A DNA stretch of 64,000 bases from Ruegeria halocynthiae (GTDB taxonomy: Bacteria; Pseudomonadota; Alphaproteobacteria; Rhodobacterales; Rhodobacteraceae): the NCBI RefSeq assembly GCF_000743705.1, contig NZ_JQEZ01000001.1:302070-366069 (forward strand). Direction: 5' to 3'. The stretch's first letter is position 1, and every line of letters begins with the position of its first letter. Positions 27,132 to 35,951 of this stretch are shown here, in pieces. The notes under the pieces were generated by a model. It was not told where the DNA came from and ran no database searches. It saw only the letters and a list, made by a program, of their open reading frames with translations. The position numbers were made by a program, and so were the translations under genes.

Positions 27132-27443
27132 TCAGGCCAGTTTCATTGTGATCAGACCCGCCAGGATCAACGTCGCGGCGAAAATTCGCATCGGGGTAAT
27201 CGCTTCGCCCAAAAGCATGATGCCCACCAGAAACGCGCCAACTGCACCGATACCGGTCCAGATTGTATAGGCGGTTCCCAGCGGCAGATCCCGCATTGCC
27301 AACGCCAGCAACCCGAACGAGCCCACCATAGACACGCCCATGATGGTTGTCGGCCACATGCGTGTGAAACCCGCCGATTGCTTCATGGCCACGGCCCAAA
27401 CAATTTCGAGCAGACCGGCGAATAACAGTAAAATCCAGGGCAT
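27132..27443 (-). CDS. gdx: Guanidinium exporter of the small multidrug resistance family
   Basis: A 103-residue protein with four membrane helices. The essential Glu is in LLEIVWAVAMKQSAGFTR, the Gdx (formerly SugE) form of the SMR signature, and GTAYTIWTGIGAVGAFLVG is the conserved third-helix region. Gdx proteins exchange guanidinium for protons. The identification is strongly supported by a guanidine-II riboswitch directly upstream. The ribosome binding site AAGG lies 7 nt before the ATG. Confidence 0.95.
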   Translation of the reverse strand: MPWILLLFAGLLEIVWAVAMKQSAGFTRMWPTTIMGVSMVGSFGLLALAMRDLPLGTAYTIWTGIGAVGAFLVGIMLLGEAITPMRIFAATLILAGLITMKLA

Positions 27444-27445
27444 AA

Positions 27446-27507
27446 GGACACCTTTTGTCTATTCGGGTCGTCCCGAATGGTCAGCCAGACATGGTGAGGT
27501 CGTCCTC
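27446..27507 (-). promoter_or_regulatory. Guanidine-II (mini-ykkC) riboswitch controlling gdx
   Basis: On the minus strand two hairpins with ACGA tetraloops occur: GAGG-ACGA-CCTC (27496-27507) and ATTCGGG-ACGA-CCCGAAT (27461-27478), separated by 17 nt. The second ends 6 nt before the AAGG of the ribosome binding site. Two tandem ACGR-loop hairpins just before the start codon define this riboswitch class; guanidine binding lets the loops kiss and frees the ribosome binding site. Confidence 0.92.
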
Positions 27508-27553
27508 GGGCTTAGATTTAAGCATGTTGGGCTATGTTTCAATGCATTGGCAC

Positions 27554-27583
27554 AAAAAAACCGGGCAGATTGCTCTGCCCGGT
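27554..27583 (-). terminator. Intrinsic terminator after dctM
   Basis: A perfect 10-bp stem (ACCGGGCAGA/TCTGCCCGGT) with a 4-nt loop is followed, in the minus direction, by seven T. It closes the dctPQM operon and separates it from the gdx riboswitch. Confidence 0.95.
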
Positions 27584-27604
27584 CAGAATACGCGTTAGCG
27601 CGCG

Positions 27605-28981
27605 CTAGTTGGTCACAATCTCTGGCCCCATGAAGGTATTGGGCAGGAAGGTCGAAATCCACGGAATGTAGGTCACCATGATCAGGAAGACGAACAACAC
27701 GGCCAGGAACGGCAGTGCCGCCTTGACGACACTCATCATCGGCATCCCAGCCACGCCCGAAGTCACGAACAGGTTCAACCCGACCGGAGGCGTGATCATC
27801 CCGATCTCCATGTTGACCACCATGATGATGCCCAGATGGATCGGATCGATGCCCAACTCGATGGCGATCGGGAACACCAAAGGTGCTACGATGACCAGCA
27901 GGCCCGAAGGTTCCATGAACTGACCGCCAATCAGCAGGATGACGTTAACGACGATCAGGAAGGTCACCGGTCCCAGACCCGCCGACAGCATGGCTCCGGC
28001 GATATGCTGCGGCACCTGCTCGTCAGTCAGAACATGCTTCAGGATCAATGCGTTGGCGATCACGAATAGCAAGGTAACAGTCAGCTTGCCCGCCTCGAAC
28101 AGCGTGTGCTTGGTATCCGGGTGGAAGAAGGCCGTGATCAACGCATATGGCTTCTTCAACAGCGAAATATTCTGTGCGTCGCCAGCGGTGCTAAGCGGCC
28201 CCATATCCTTGTAGACGAAGCAGGCGATAAAGAACGCATACACGGCGGCAACTGCTGCGGCTTCTGTCGGCGTAAAGATACCACCATAGATTCCGCCCAG
28301 AATGATCACGATCAGGAACAAGCCCCATCCGGCTTCGCGTGCCGATTTAAAGACCTCGCCCCACCCTTCCCAATTGCCTTTGGGCAGGTTCTTGACCTTG
28401 GCCATAACATAGATGGTGATCATCAGCATCAAACCCGCCATCAACCCGGGAATGACGCCTGCAAGGAACATCCGCCCGACCGAGACCTCGACCGCTGCGG
28501 CGTAAACCACCATCACGATGGACGGTGGGATCAGGATGCCCAGCGTACCAGCGTTACAGATCACACCAGCGGCAAATTCTTTGGAGTAGCCGACCTGACG
28601 CATACCCGCGATAACGATAGAGCCGATGGCCACCACAGTTGCCGGTGAAGACCCGGACAAAGCCGCGAACATCATGCAGGCAAAGACGCCAGCAATGGCC
28701 AAACCACCCGGTAAGTGCCCCACACAGGCAATCGAAAACCGGATGATCCTGCGCGCCACGCCGCCCGTCGTCATGAAGGAAGACGCCAGAATGAAGAACG
28801 GGATCGCCAGAAGGGTGAAATGCCCCTCGAACGCCTCGAACAGCGTGCCCGCAACCGAGGCCAGCGAACTGTCAGAATAGATCAGCAGGAACAGGGTCGA
28901 GCTGAGGCCCAAAGACACCGCAATCGGAACACCGATCAGCAGCATGCCGATGACCATCGAGAAAAGAAGAATTACGTCCAT
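27605..28981 (-). CDS. dctM: TRAP transporter large membrane subunit DctM
   Basis: A 458-residue membrane protein with about twelve helices. Family features include FALSGSSPATVVAIGS, GTLGILIPPSIVMVVYAA and MEIGMITPPVGLNLFVTS. It couples sodium influx to uptake of a substrate delivered by DctP. The ATG overlaps the dctQ stop (ATGA). A cytoplasmic or loop stretch around residues 255-300 makes it slightly longer than the usual 425-430 residues. Confidence 0.96.
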   Translation of the reverse strand: MDVILLFSMVIGMLLIGVPIAVSLGLSSTLFLLIYSDSSLASVAGTLFEAFEGHFTLLAIPFFILASSFMTTGGVARRIIRFSIACVGHLPGGLAIAGVFACMMFAALSGSSPATVVAIGSIVIAGMRQVGYSKEFAAGVICNAGTLGILIPPSIVMVVYAAAVEVSVGRMFLAGVIPGLMAGLMLMITIYVMAKVKNLPKGNWEGWGEVFKSAREAGWGLFLIVIILGGIYGGIFTPTEAAAVAAVYAFFIACFVYKDMGPLSTAGDAQNISLLKKPYALITAFFHPDTKHTLFEAGKLTVTLLFVIANALILKHVLTDEQVPQHIAGAMLSAGLGPVTFLIVVNVILLIGGQFMEPSGLLVIVAPLVFPIAIELGIDPIHLGIIMVVNMEIGMITPPVGLNLFVTSGVAGMPMMSVVKAALPFLAVLFVFLIMVTYIPWISTFLPNTFMGPEIVTN

Positions 28982-29658
28982 CAGTCATGCTCTCCTTGCT
29001 GGGCACGGACCTCTTCGATCTCGTCCTCTACTTCGTGGCTGGCGACAAGGCGGTCCGTCTCGCCACGCCAGACCTGCATCGCGACCTGCGTGAAACGGGT
29101 CACCAGCAACACCATCGACACCGGCAAGACCAGATAGGGAATGACTTTGGGCAGCTTCTCATAGCCCTCGCCATAGTTGATCAAACCCTCCAGAAACCGC
29201 AGGGGTGCGACCATGGGGATGTCATCGACCTCGTAAAAGCTTTGACTGCGTGCGCTTGTGTCGAATCCGGTCGGGAACCAACGGCCAGATGTTGGTGGCA
29301 GATCGGCGAAAACAGCCCAATAATCATATGCACCTTTCAGCAACAGCAATGAAAACGCCAGACAACACGCCACCGAAATCAACGCCAGAATACGGCGCGG
29401 CGCCGGGGCCAACATGTTCAGGATGGCATCAACCCCCAGATGGGCGTGCTTCTTCACCGCATAGGATGCACCCAACAGAACCAACCAACCGAACATGAAC
29501 ACTGTCAGCTCAAGCGCCCATAATATGTTGGAATTGAAAAAGAACCGCGCGATCACATTGGCAAATGTCACGGCCGTCATAAGGCCCAACAGCAACGCAA
29601 TCACGGTTTCTTCGATATGGTCGACCAACCCGCCTTGGCCGGATTTCGCACCAGACAT
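28981..29658 (-). CDS. dctQ: TRAP transporter small membrane subunit DctQ
   Basis: A 225-residue protein with four membrane helices. The DctQ motif NSNILWALELTVFMFGWLVL lies near residue 42, followed by GASYAVKKHAHLGVD. A loop of about 60 residues between helices 3 and 4 (LPPTSGRWFPTGF...) is typical of the C4-dicarboxylate subgroup. The C-terminus is acidic (VEDEIEEV). It is translated together with dctM. Confidence 0.94.
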   Translation of the reverse strand: MSGAKSGQGGLVDHIEETVIALLLGLMTAVTFANVIARFFFNSNILWALELTVFMFGWLVLLGASYAVKKHAHLGVDAILNMLAPAPRRILALISVACCLAFSLLLLKGAYDYWAVFADLPPTSGRWFPTGFDTSARSQSFYEVDDIPMVAPLRFLEGLINYGEGYEKLPKVIPYLVLPVSMVLLVTRFTQVAMQVWRGETDRLVASHEVEDEIEEVRAQQGEHD

Positions 29659-29694
29659 CTATTTGTCCCCGCATTTTTTGTGATGAGAGTAATA

Positions 29695-29718
29695 GCGGGC
29701 GAGCCATTTTTGGCCCGC
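29695..29718 (-). other. Intercistronic hairpin between dctP and dctQ
   Basis: GCGGGC and GCCCGC (extended by TGG/CCA) form a stem in the 114-bp gap between dctP and dctQ. Such hairpins often protect the upstream mRNA segment so that the abundant binding protein DctP is made in excess over the membrane subunits (inference). Confidence 0.45.
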
Positions 29719-29772
29719 CCGGCCAACGCGTCGATAACTCCCCAGTCCCCAGACGCGCGGCCTTGACCCGGA

Positions 29773-30774
29773 TCAGAACCCGGCGTTGATCGCCTGTGCG
29801 GCGTCGATCTTGTCCTGACCCACGTCACCGGCAAACTGATCCCAAACGGGCTTCATCGCATCGACCCAGGCCTGACGCTGCTCGGGGTTCAACTGGCGAA
29901 TGATGCCACCCGCGTCCGTGATCGAGGCTTTGGCTGCTTCGTTCACTGCAAAGGCTTCCTTGTTCCGCTGCTCGGACACTTCGGACAGGATGGTCAGGAA
30001 CTGCTCGCGCACTTCGGGGTCCAGGCTGTCCAGCCAGTCAACATTGGTCACAACCAGATAGTCGATGATGCCGTGGTTGGTCTCGGTGATGCCGTCCTGC
30101 ACCTCAAAGAACTTCTTGCCATAGATGTTCGACCAGGTGTTTTCCTGTCCGTCAACAACACCCTGTTGCAGCGCGCCGTAAACTTCCGAAAACGCCATCT
30201 TTTGCGGGCTGCCACCGATGGCTTCCATCTGCGCCACCAGAACGTCCGAAGACTGTACGCGGAACTTCAGGCCGTCCGCATCCGAGGGATCTTCCAGCGG
30301 CTTGTTGGCCGACATCTGCTTCATGCCATTGTGCCAGAACGCCAGCCCCTGCAGGCCGCGGCGCTGCATGCTGTCCTTCATCGCCTGACCATCAGCCGAG
30401 GCCTGGAACGCGTCCACTGCTTCAATGTTCTTGAACATGAACGGCAGGTCGAACAGGCGGAATTGCTTGGTGAACTTTTCGAACTTTGACAGCGATGGCG
30501 CGGCCAGTTGCACGTCGCCCTGCAACATCGCCTCCAACACTTTGTCGTCGTTGTACAGGGTCGAGTTCGGATAGACCTCGATACACATTACGCCATTCAT
30601 CTCATCGTTCACGCGCTGTTCCAGCAGCGAAGCGGCGATACCCTTGGGGTGTTTGTCGGTGTTGGTCACATGTGCGAACTTGACGACGATTTCGCCATCA
30701 TCGCAGGCCGCCATGCCTGCGGTTGCGGTTACGGTCAGTGCAACTGCTGTTGCGGCCGTTGTCAGGAATTTCAT
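29773..30774 (-). CDS. dctP: C4-dicarboxylate TRAP transporter substrate-binding protein DctP
   Basis: A 333-residue periplasmic binding protein with a signal peptide (MKFLTTAATAVALTVTATAG). Substrate-contact regions are seen: VVKFAHVTNTDKHPKG, GLKFRVQSSDVLVAQM with the carboxylate-binding Arg, and VVDGQENTWSNIYGKKF. These match the succinate/malate/fumarate subgroup. The ATG at 30774 has GGGAGG upstream; the longer frame to 30816 has no signal peptide start. Tandem palindromes lie 190-240 bp upstream. Confidence 0.96.
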   Translation of the reverse strand: MKFLTTAATAVALTVTATAGMAACDDGEIVVKFAHVTNTDKHPKGIAASLLEQRVNDEMNGVMCIEVYPNSTLYNDDKVLEAMLQGDVQLAAPSLSKFEKFTKQFRLFDLPFMFKNIEAVDAFQASADGQAMKDSMQRRGLQGLAFWHNGMKQMSANKPLEDPSDADGLKFRVQSSDVLVAQMEAIGGSPQKMAFSEVYGALQQGVVDGQENTWSNIYGKKFFEVQDGITETNHGIIDYLVVTNVDWLDSLDPEVREQFLTILSEVSEQRNKEAFAVNEAAKASITDAGGIIRQLNPEQRQAWVDAMKPVWDQFAGDVGQDKIDAAQAINAGF

Positions 30775-30964
30775 CAGTCTTTTCCTCCCGGGCTTCTTTA
30801 ATCTTCCACCGGGCACCGGTTCAGCGCCCCATGCCGCGAAGTGAACCGAATCAATGGTGTTCGCTCAACTTTTTGTTGCAGCGCCACTGGATTAAGTTTT
30901 TATTGTTTATTTACAAACTATTACGGAAATTTCTTGCCAGCGCAGCAATGACAAAAACCCAATC

Positions 30965-31014
30965 TGTGCGGAATTTCGCACATCGACAGGGCCAGTTGTG
31001 CGATTTTCCGCACT
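30965..31014 (-). promoter_or_regulatory. Tandem DctD-type binding sites upstream of dctP
   Basis: TGTGCG-GAATTT-CGCACA (30965-30982) is a perfect dyad and TGTGCG-ATTTTC-CGCACT (30997-31014) a near-perfect one. Their centres are 32 bp apart, about three helical turns, so both lie on one DNA face. The form resembles the paired DctD activator sites described upstream of rhizobial dctA. I found no good sigma-54 -24/-12 element between them and dctP. Confidence 0.7.
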
Positions 31015-31063
31015 TACTTCGAATCATCGGCGGCGATTCGCGACAGTTGCTGTTTCCGTGACC

Positions 31064-31120
31064 GCAGGCCGCGTCAGCGGCCTGCTGGGCCCAACGTCTT
31101 TAACCGCATGAAAATGCGGT
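31064..31120 (-). other. Two perfect hairpins after dctD
   Basis: ACCGCAT-GAAA-ATGCGGT (31103-31120; 7-bp stem, stable GAAA tetraloop) and GCAGGCCGC-GTCA-GCGGCCTGC (31064-31085; 9-bp stem) follow the dctD stop in the minus direction. Neither has a T-run. They probably form the 3' end of the dctBD transcript, ahead of the dctP control region. Confidence 0.5.
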
Positions 31121-31143
31121 CAAAGGCAGCGGGAGGCTTTGAC

Positions 31144-32373
31144 CTACCTGCGATAGTCTTCTGGTCGAATCTGGTAGCGGGCCAGCTTGTCATAGAATGT
31201 CTTGCGTGGCAGCTTCAGCGCTTTTGCAGCATCCGACGCCTTGCCGTTGTGTCTGCCCAATGCCGCAATCAGCAACGAGCGTTCGACCCGCGCCATTTGC
31301 TCACTCAAACCCAGATCAGTGGCCTGCGCGACCTCTTCCGGCATTCCCAACACAAACCGCATCGCCGCCGACATCAAAGACCGCGCGTTTCCCGGCCAAT
31401 CGCTGGCCATCAATGTCGCCATGTGCTCGGATGTGACCTCGGGCTCCGGGATACCGGCCTGCTCTGCGGCCTGCGCAACATAGTGGCGAAAGATCACCGG
31501 TATATCTTCGGGTCGTTCCGCCAGCGAAGGGATGCGCACCCGCATGACGTCCAGCCGATAGAACAAGTCGGCATGGAACACTCTGTCCGGGGGCAGTTTG
31601 GCCAGATCAGCTGTCGTTCCCGCCAGCATTCTGACCCCGGTGCCCTGTTCCAACATCTCAAGCACCGCATATTGCGTGGCCTCCGGCATCGCCGAGATTT
31701 CGTCAAGAAACAAGGACCCGCCAGCGGCGTCATCGCACAGGCGCATCAGATCATCAGGCGTCATACCCGATGAGGGTCTTTTGACGAACGGCCCCTGCCC
31801 TTGCGGCGACATCAGATGAACAACCTCGGCGACCTTGGATATACCACTTCCGGCAGGCCCGGTGACCAGAACCTCGGCGTTGGTGGGGGCCACGGATCGA
31901 ACCCGCTCCCTCAGCGCTTCGGCCTGTGGCGACAGGCCAAACAGCAATCGGGCGGCAGGGTCACCACGCTCAAGCTCGTGCTTCAAGGCGCGTTGTTCCA
32001 GAACCTGCCTGCGCGTGGCGAACGCTTTGCTCAGCACCTCAAGCAGATCAGCGGCGGCGCATGGTTTTTCAAGGAAATCAAACGCGCCTTTCCCCATGGC
32101 CTGCACCGCCATCGGAATGTCGCCTTCGCCAGTCAGCAGAATAACCGGCAGATCCCGGTCGATTTCATGGGCATAGGCCAGCAGGTGAAATCCGTCTCGC
32201 CCGGGCATCCGGATATCCGAAACAATCACCCCTGGAAAATCAGCCTGGATATGATCCTTAGCTGCCACAAATGACCCAGCCGTGACCGGGGCGTAATCCG
32301 CCAGTTCGAGGGTCTGCGCCAGCGCCTCGCGCACTGCGGCATCGTCATCGACCAAAAGAACTTTCTGAGTCAT
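31144..32373 (-). CDS. dctD: DctD-like response regulator of the NtrC family with a degenerate AAA+ domain
   Basis: A 409-residue regulator in three parts: receiver (residues 1-120, phospho-acceptor Asp53 in SDIRMPGRDG), AAA+ domain (about 145-350) and a Fis-type helix-turn-helix at the C-terminus (NGKASDAAKALKLPRKTFYD). The AAA+ domain is unusual: Walker A reads GPAGSGISK, with the Lys of GxxGxGK replaced by Ile. The segment that should hold GAFTGA is short and lacks it, although Walker B LFLDE and the arginine-finger region DLFYRL remain. It therefore cannot be a standard sigma-54 activator. ATGA overlap with dctB. Confidence 0.93.
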   Translation of the reverse strand: MTQKVLLVDDDAAVREALAQTLELADYAPVTAGSFVAAKDHIQADFPGVIVSDIRMPGRDGFHLLAYAHEIDRDLPVILLTGEGDIPMAVQAMGKGAFDFLEKPCAAADLLEVLSKAFATRRQVLEQRALKHELERGDPAARLLFGLSPQAEALRERVRSVAPTNAEVLVTGPAGSGISKVAEVVHLMSPQGQGPFVKRPSSGMTPDDLMRLCDDAAGGSLFLDEISAMPEATQYAVLEMLEQGTGVRMLAGTTADLAKLPPDRVFHADLFYRLDVMRVRIPSLAERPEDIPVIFRHYVAQAAEQAGIPEPEVTSEHMATLMASDWPGNARSLMSAAMRFVLGMPEEVAQATDLGLSEQMARVERSLLIAALGRHNGKASDAAKALKLPRKTFYDKLARYQIRPEDYRR

Positions 32374-34103
32374 GGGTCTTTGTCTTCCGTGAAGTGCTCC
32401 AATTCAACGGTGAATGTCGCGCCTGGGTTCGAGTTCGCACCACGGATATTACCACCAAAACTTTGGACCAGACCATATGAGATGGACAGGCCAAGCCCCA
32501 TCCCTTCGGATGAGCCGACAGCCTTGGTCGTATAGAACGGTTCGAACAGCTTTTCCGTGTTTTCAATGCCCGGTCCGATATCGCGCACTGTTACGGCCAA
32601 ACGGTCCCGGGTGTTGAGCTCAATGCGAATAAGCCGGTCGTCCTGCTGGCTCATTGCGTCGGCGGCATTGTTGATCAGGTTCACGAACACCTGAACCAGC
32701 CGCACCTCTCCACCCCAGGCAAAAGCAGGATCGGCGGGCGGTGTCCAGTCCATCGTGACACCTTCGGCACGCAGGCGCGCTTCGGTCAGTTCCACGGCGG
32801 TGTTGATGACCAGCACCAGATCGACCTTGCCCATAGGTTCGCTTTCATTTCGGGCAAAGGCGCGCAGGTTTTTGATAATCCGCGCCATCCGGGCCGCCAT
32901 GTCCGAAATGCGGTTCAGGTTCTCGGCTGCATTCCCTTCCTTTCCGCGCGACAAAAACGCGGTTCCGTTGTCAGCGAATTGTCTGATGGCCATCAGCGGT
33001 TGGTTCAATTCGTGACTGATCCCCGCCGACATCTGCCCTAGCGCGCTCAACTTACCTGCTTGAATCAGTTCCTCTTGCGCGTGTTTCAGGGCGGCCTCTG
33101 CCTCTTGCCGTTCGCGCACCTCACGCCGCAGCGCGGTGTTGGCTGCGGTCAAAGCGCGGGTGCGCCGTGCGACACGGGTTTCCAGCACTGTGTTGACCTC
33201 TGCCAGCGCGCGTCGGCGTTCTGTCGCCAGAAATAGCAGCGCCCCAAAGGCCAGACAAATTGCGGCAACGGTCGCGGCCTGCAGCCCGGCCAGACGCCGT
33301 GCCGGGGCCACGTCCACCAGCACTTCGGCGGTCATGTCGATCACCGGCAGGTCAAGCATCAGGTGCAGAGCACGGCGCGGCAGATAGCGGCCCCAATTCA
33401 GCGTCCACAGCTCGTGCCGGCCGACCTGAACCGTTGCGAAATCCACAGAACCTTTGCCCGGCGGTGCAAGGCCCCGTTGCCCATCAGCACGGTGCCAGAA
33501 CAGCAGATCGGACCGGTTCGAGATAAAGACCACCCCGTCGCCATCAATGAAAAAAACCGCCTCGGTGCTGCCACGCCAGGTCTGTTCCACATCCTGCACA
33601 TCTGCGACGACCATCAACACACCATCGACCTGCCCCGTGGCATCAAAGCTTGGTGCCGCATAGGAATAGATCCGGTCCCCACTGATCGGCAGGACACCAT
33701 GCGCATTGCCCAACGCACCCTGCAGGGCACGCTGAAAGGCGGGATGCTCGGCCATATTGCGCTGTGCCACTGGTTGAGCTGCAACCAGAACCTGCCCGTT
33801 CTGATCCAAATACACCATGTTGACCGCCGCAGTCTTGTCCGCCACGTCCAACAGCATCGCTTGTGCCATCCGTCGCTGCACCGGGGTATCAAGCGACTGC
33901 AGGACGGGATGATTTGCCATCAGCACCGCCAGTTCCTGATACACCTGCATCTGCGTGCTCAGCCGGTCAGCGGCCAGTTCCAGATCAGCCTCGGCCTTTT
34001 CGCTTAGCTGCGACAGCGCCTGCCGATAGCCATAGGACCAGACCCCGGCGGCCAACAGCCCGACGGCAAACAGAAATCCCAGGATCACCCAAACCCTTTG
34101 CAT
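32370..34103 (-). CDS. dctB: C4-dicarboxylate sensor histidine kinase DctB
   Basis: A 577-residue membrane kinase: N-terminal membrane helix (VWVILGFLFAVGLLAAGVW), a periplasmic sensor of about 240 residues, a second helix (AATVAAICLAFGALLFL), a coiled coil, the HisKA box MSAGISHELNQPLMAIRQF, and an ATPase domain with NNAADAMS and DIGPGIENTEKLFEPFYTTK. It phosphorylates DctD. I chose the ATG at 34103 (MQRVWVIL) because the first helix begins there. It overlaps dctD by 4 bp. Confidence 0.94.
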   Translation of the reverse strand: MQRVWVILGFLFAVGLLAAGVWSYGYRQALSQLSEKAEADLELAADRLSTQMQVYQELAVLMANHPVLQSLDTPVQRRMAQAMLLDVADKTAAVNMVYLDQNGQVLVAAQPVAQRNMAEHPAFQRALQGALGNAHGVLPISGDRIYSYAAPSFDATGQVDGVLMVVADVQDVEQTWRGSTEAVFFIDGDGVVFISNRSDLLFWHRADGQRGLAPPGKGSVDFATVQVGRHELWTLNWGRYLPRRALHLMLDLPVIDMTAEVLVDVAPARRLAGLQAATVAAICLAFGALLFLATERRRALAEVNTVLETRVARRTRALTAANTALRREVRERQEAEAALKHAQEELIQAGKLSALGQMSAGISHELNQPLMAIRQFADNGTAFLSRGKEGNAAENLNRISDMAARMARIIKNLRAFARNESEPMGKVDLVLVINTAVELTEARLRAEGVTMDWTPPADPAFAWGGEVRLVQVFVNLINNAADAMSQQDDRLIRIELNTRDRLAVTVRDIGPGIENTEKLFEPFYTTKAVGSSEGMGLGLSISYGLVQSFGGNIRGANSNPGATFTVELEHFTEDKDP

Positions 34104-34150
34104 GACATAGGGTCTTGCATTCGGCGCGCCGCATGGCAAGTCTGCGGCGC

Positions 34151-35323
34151 ATGAAGACGGTGTTTCAATCTCCGGTCGATCCGGAATTCGTGCAAAACCC
34201 CTATCCTTTTTATGACAACGCCCGCGCGCAGGGCGACCTTGTCTATTGGAGTGATTACAAAAAAGTCGCGGCCGTGTCGCACCGAGCGGTGCAGGCCCTG
34301 TTGAAAGACCGCCGCTTTGGCCGTGAGGTTCCCGCAGAGATGCAACGCCCCGGGCCCGCGCGTCTGGCGCCCTGGCTGACTGTCGAGGCGCATTCCTTGC
34401 TGGAGGCCGAACCGCCCCGGCACACGCGGTTGCGCGCGCTGGTCATGCGGGCCTTTACGTCCCGCGCGATTGCAGCATTGGAGCCCGCGATTTTCGACCT
34501 CAGCCACAGGCTGATCGACCGCTTTCCGGACGGGCCATTTGACCTGTTGGACACATTTTGCACCCAAATACCGGTGATCACGATCTGTCGCCTTCTGGGC
34601 GTGCCCGAAGAAATGTCGCCAGATCTGCTGCGCTGGTCCCATGCCATGGTGGCAATGTATCAGGCCAGCCGCACGCGCCAGACCGAAGACGCGGCCGCAG
34701 CCGCCGCGCGGGATTTCACAGCCTTTCTGGATGACTACATCGAACAGCGCCGCACCGATCCGCAGGACGATTTGATCACCCGCCTGATCGCCGCCGAGGA
34801 AGATGGCGAAAAACTCTCACGCGATGAACTGGTCGCCACTTGCATCCTGCTGCTGAACGCCGGGCATGAAGCCACGGTTCATTCGCTTGGAAACGGCGTG
34901 AAAACGATCCTGCAACTGGGGTTGAACCCTATGACCTGCCCGCCGGACGGGCTGGTCGAGGAAATCCTGCGCTACGACCCACCGCTGCATATGTTCACGC
35001 GCTACGCCTATGAGGATGTTGAGGTTTACGGCCACAACTTCAAGCGCGGCGATGAAGTCGCACTGTTGCTGGGGGCCGCGAACCACGACCCTTCGGTGTG
35101 GCGCGATCCGAACCGCTTTGATCCCTCACGTCCGATTGTCACCAACACCAGTTTCGGCGGTGGCCTGCATTTCTGCGTCGGAGCCCCGTTGGCGCGGTTG
35201 GAGATGCGAATAGCACTGCAGGCACTGTTCGACCGGTGCCCGAACCTGCGTCTGAGCGCCGACCCGGATTATTCGAACACATATCATTTCCACGGATTGA
35301 CCCGGCTGATGGTTCAGGTCTGA
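34151..35323 (+). CDS. Cytochrome P450
   Basis: A 390-residue soluble bacterial P450. The I-helix is LLNAGHEATVHSLGNG (acid-alcohol pair altered to Glu-Ala-Thr), the ExxR motif is in EILRYDPPLHMFTR, and the heme-ligand Cys342 lies in FGGGLHFCVGAPLARLE. The substrate is unknown and no dedicated ferredoxin gene is adjacent. I chose the ATG at 34151 (MKTVFQSPVDPEF); starts at 34115 and 34133 are possible. It is divergent from dctB by 47 bp. Confidence 0.93.
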   Translation: MKTVFQSPVDPEFVQNPYPFYDNARAQGDLVYWSDYKKVAAVSHRAVQALLKDRRFGREVPAEMQRPGPARLAPWLTVEAHSLLEAEPPRHTRLRALVMRAFTSRAIAALEPAIFDLSHRLIDRFPDGPFDLLDTFCTQIPVITICRLLGVPEEMSPDLLRWSHAMVAMYQASRTRQTEDAAAAAARDFTAFLDDYIEQRRTDPQDDLITRLIAAEEDGEKLSRDELVATCILLLNAGHEATVHSLGNGVKTILQLGLNPMTCPPDGLVEEILRYDPPLHMFTRYAYEDVEVYGHNFKRGDEVALLLGAANHDPSVWRDPNRFDPSRPIVTNTSFGGGLHFCVGAPLARLEMRIALQALFDRCPNLRLSADPDYSNTYHFHGLTRLMVQV

Positions 35324-35329
35324 GTGGCC

Positions 35330-35809
35330 TCAGCTTTCAATCAGTGCATTCAGCGGCAGCATGGTGGTGGACTTGATCTCTTCCATCGACAACAAGGCTG
35401 TGACGTTGTGTACGCGCACCTCGGAAATCAGTGTCTGGTAGAATACGTCATAAGCCCGCGCGTTTTTGACTCGGACCTTTAGGATGTAATCAATGTCCCC
35501 CGCCAGGCGGTGCGCCTCCTGCACCTCGGGCCGGTCGCGCAGCGCCTTTAGGAATTTGCGCTGCCAGTCGGCCTCATGTTCGGACGTGCGGATCAGAACA
35601 AAGAACGTCGCCTCGAACCCCAGCGCCTCGGCATCCAGCAGAACGGTTTGCTGGCCGATGACACCGGCACCGCGCAGCTTGCGGATGCGATTCCAGACCG
35701 GGGTCTTGGAACTGCCGACGCGCGCTGCTATTTCGTCCAGCGATTGGCTTGCGTCGCGCTGTAGCTCGACCAGAATTTTCCGATCCGTGTCATCAATCCG
35801 CACCGACAT
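35330..35809 (-). CDS. Lrp/AsnC-family regulator, divergent from the sulfite assimilation operon
   Basis: A 159-residue Lrp protein: helix-turn-helix at residues 5-50 (ILVELQRDASQSLDEIAARV, then KTPVWNRIRKL) and a RAM ligand-binding domain (LAGDIDYILKVRVKNARAYD). I chose the ATG at 35809 (MSVRIDDTDRKI). It is divergent from the SUMT gene across 142 bp, so control of the cys operon is likely. That region holds GAAC-GAGT-GTTC (35861-35872), a small dyad. The effector, possibly a sulfur amino acid, is not shown by the sequence. Confidence 0.92.
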   Translation of the reverse strand: MSVRIDDTDRKILVELQRDASQSLDEIAARVGSSKTPVWNRIRKLRGAGVIGQQTVLLDAEALGFEATFFVLIRTSEHEADWQRKFLKALRDRPEVQEAHRLAGDIDYILKVRVKNARAYDVFYQTLISEVRVHNVTALLSMEEIKSTTMLPLNALIES

Positions 35810-35951
35810 TCCAATTTTCCCTTTGTTTCGAAACCAGCGTTCCACTTGGCGACCACCACGGAACGAGTGTTCTTATTTATACACCCATATGGCGCAATAC
35901 CGGGAATATTTCCTATATTGCAAGTCAAGTCAAACCAACCTGGAACGAAAC

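Noticed and set aside
30775-30964. Sigma-54 promoter for dctP
   Set aside because: The best candidate, TGGCAAG-N4-TTCC, lacks the invariant -12 GC, and the DctD encoded here lacks GAFTGA.
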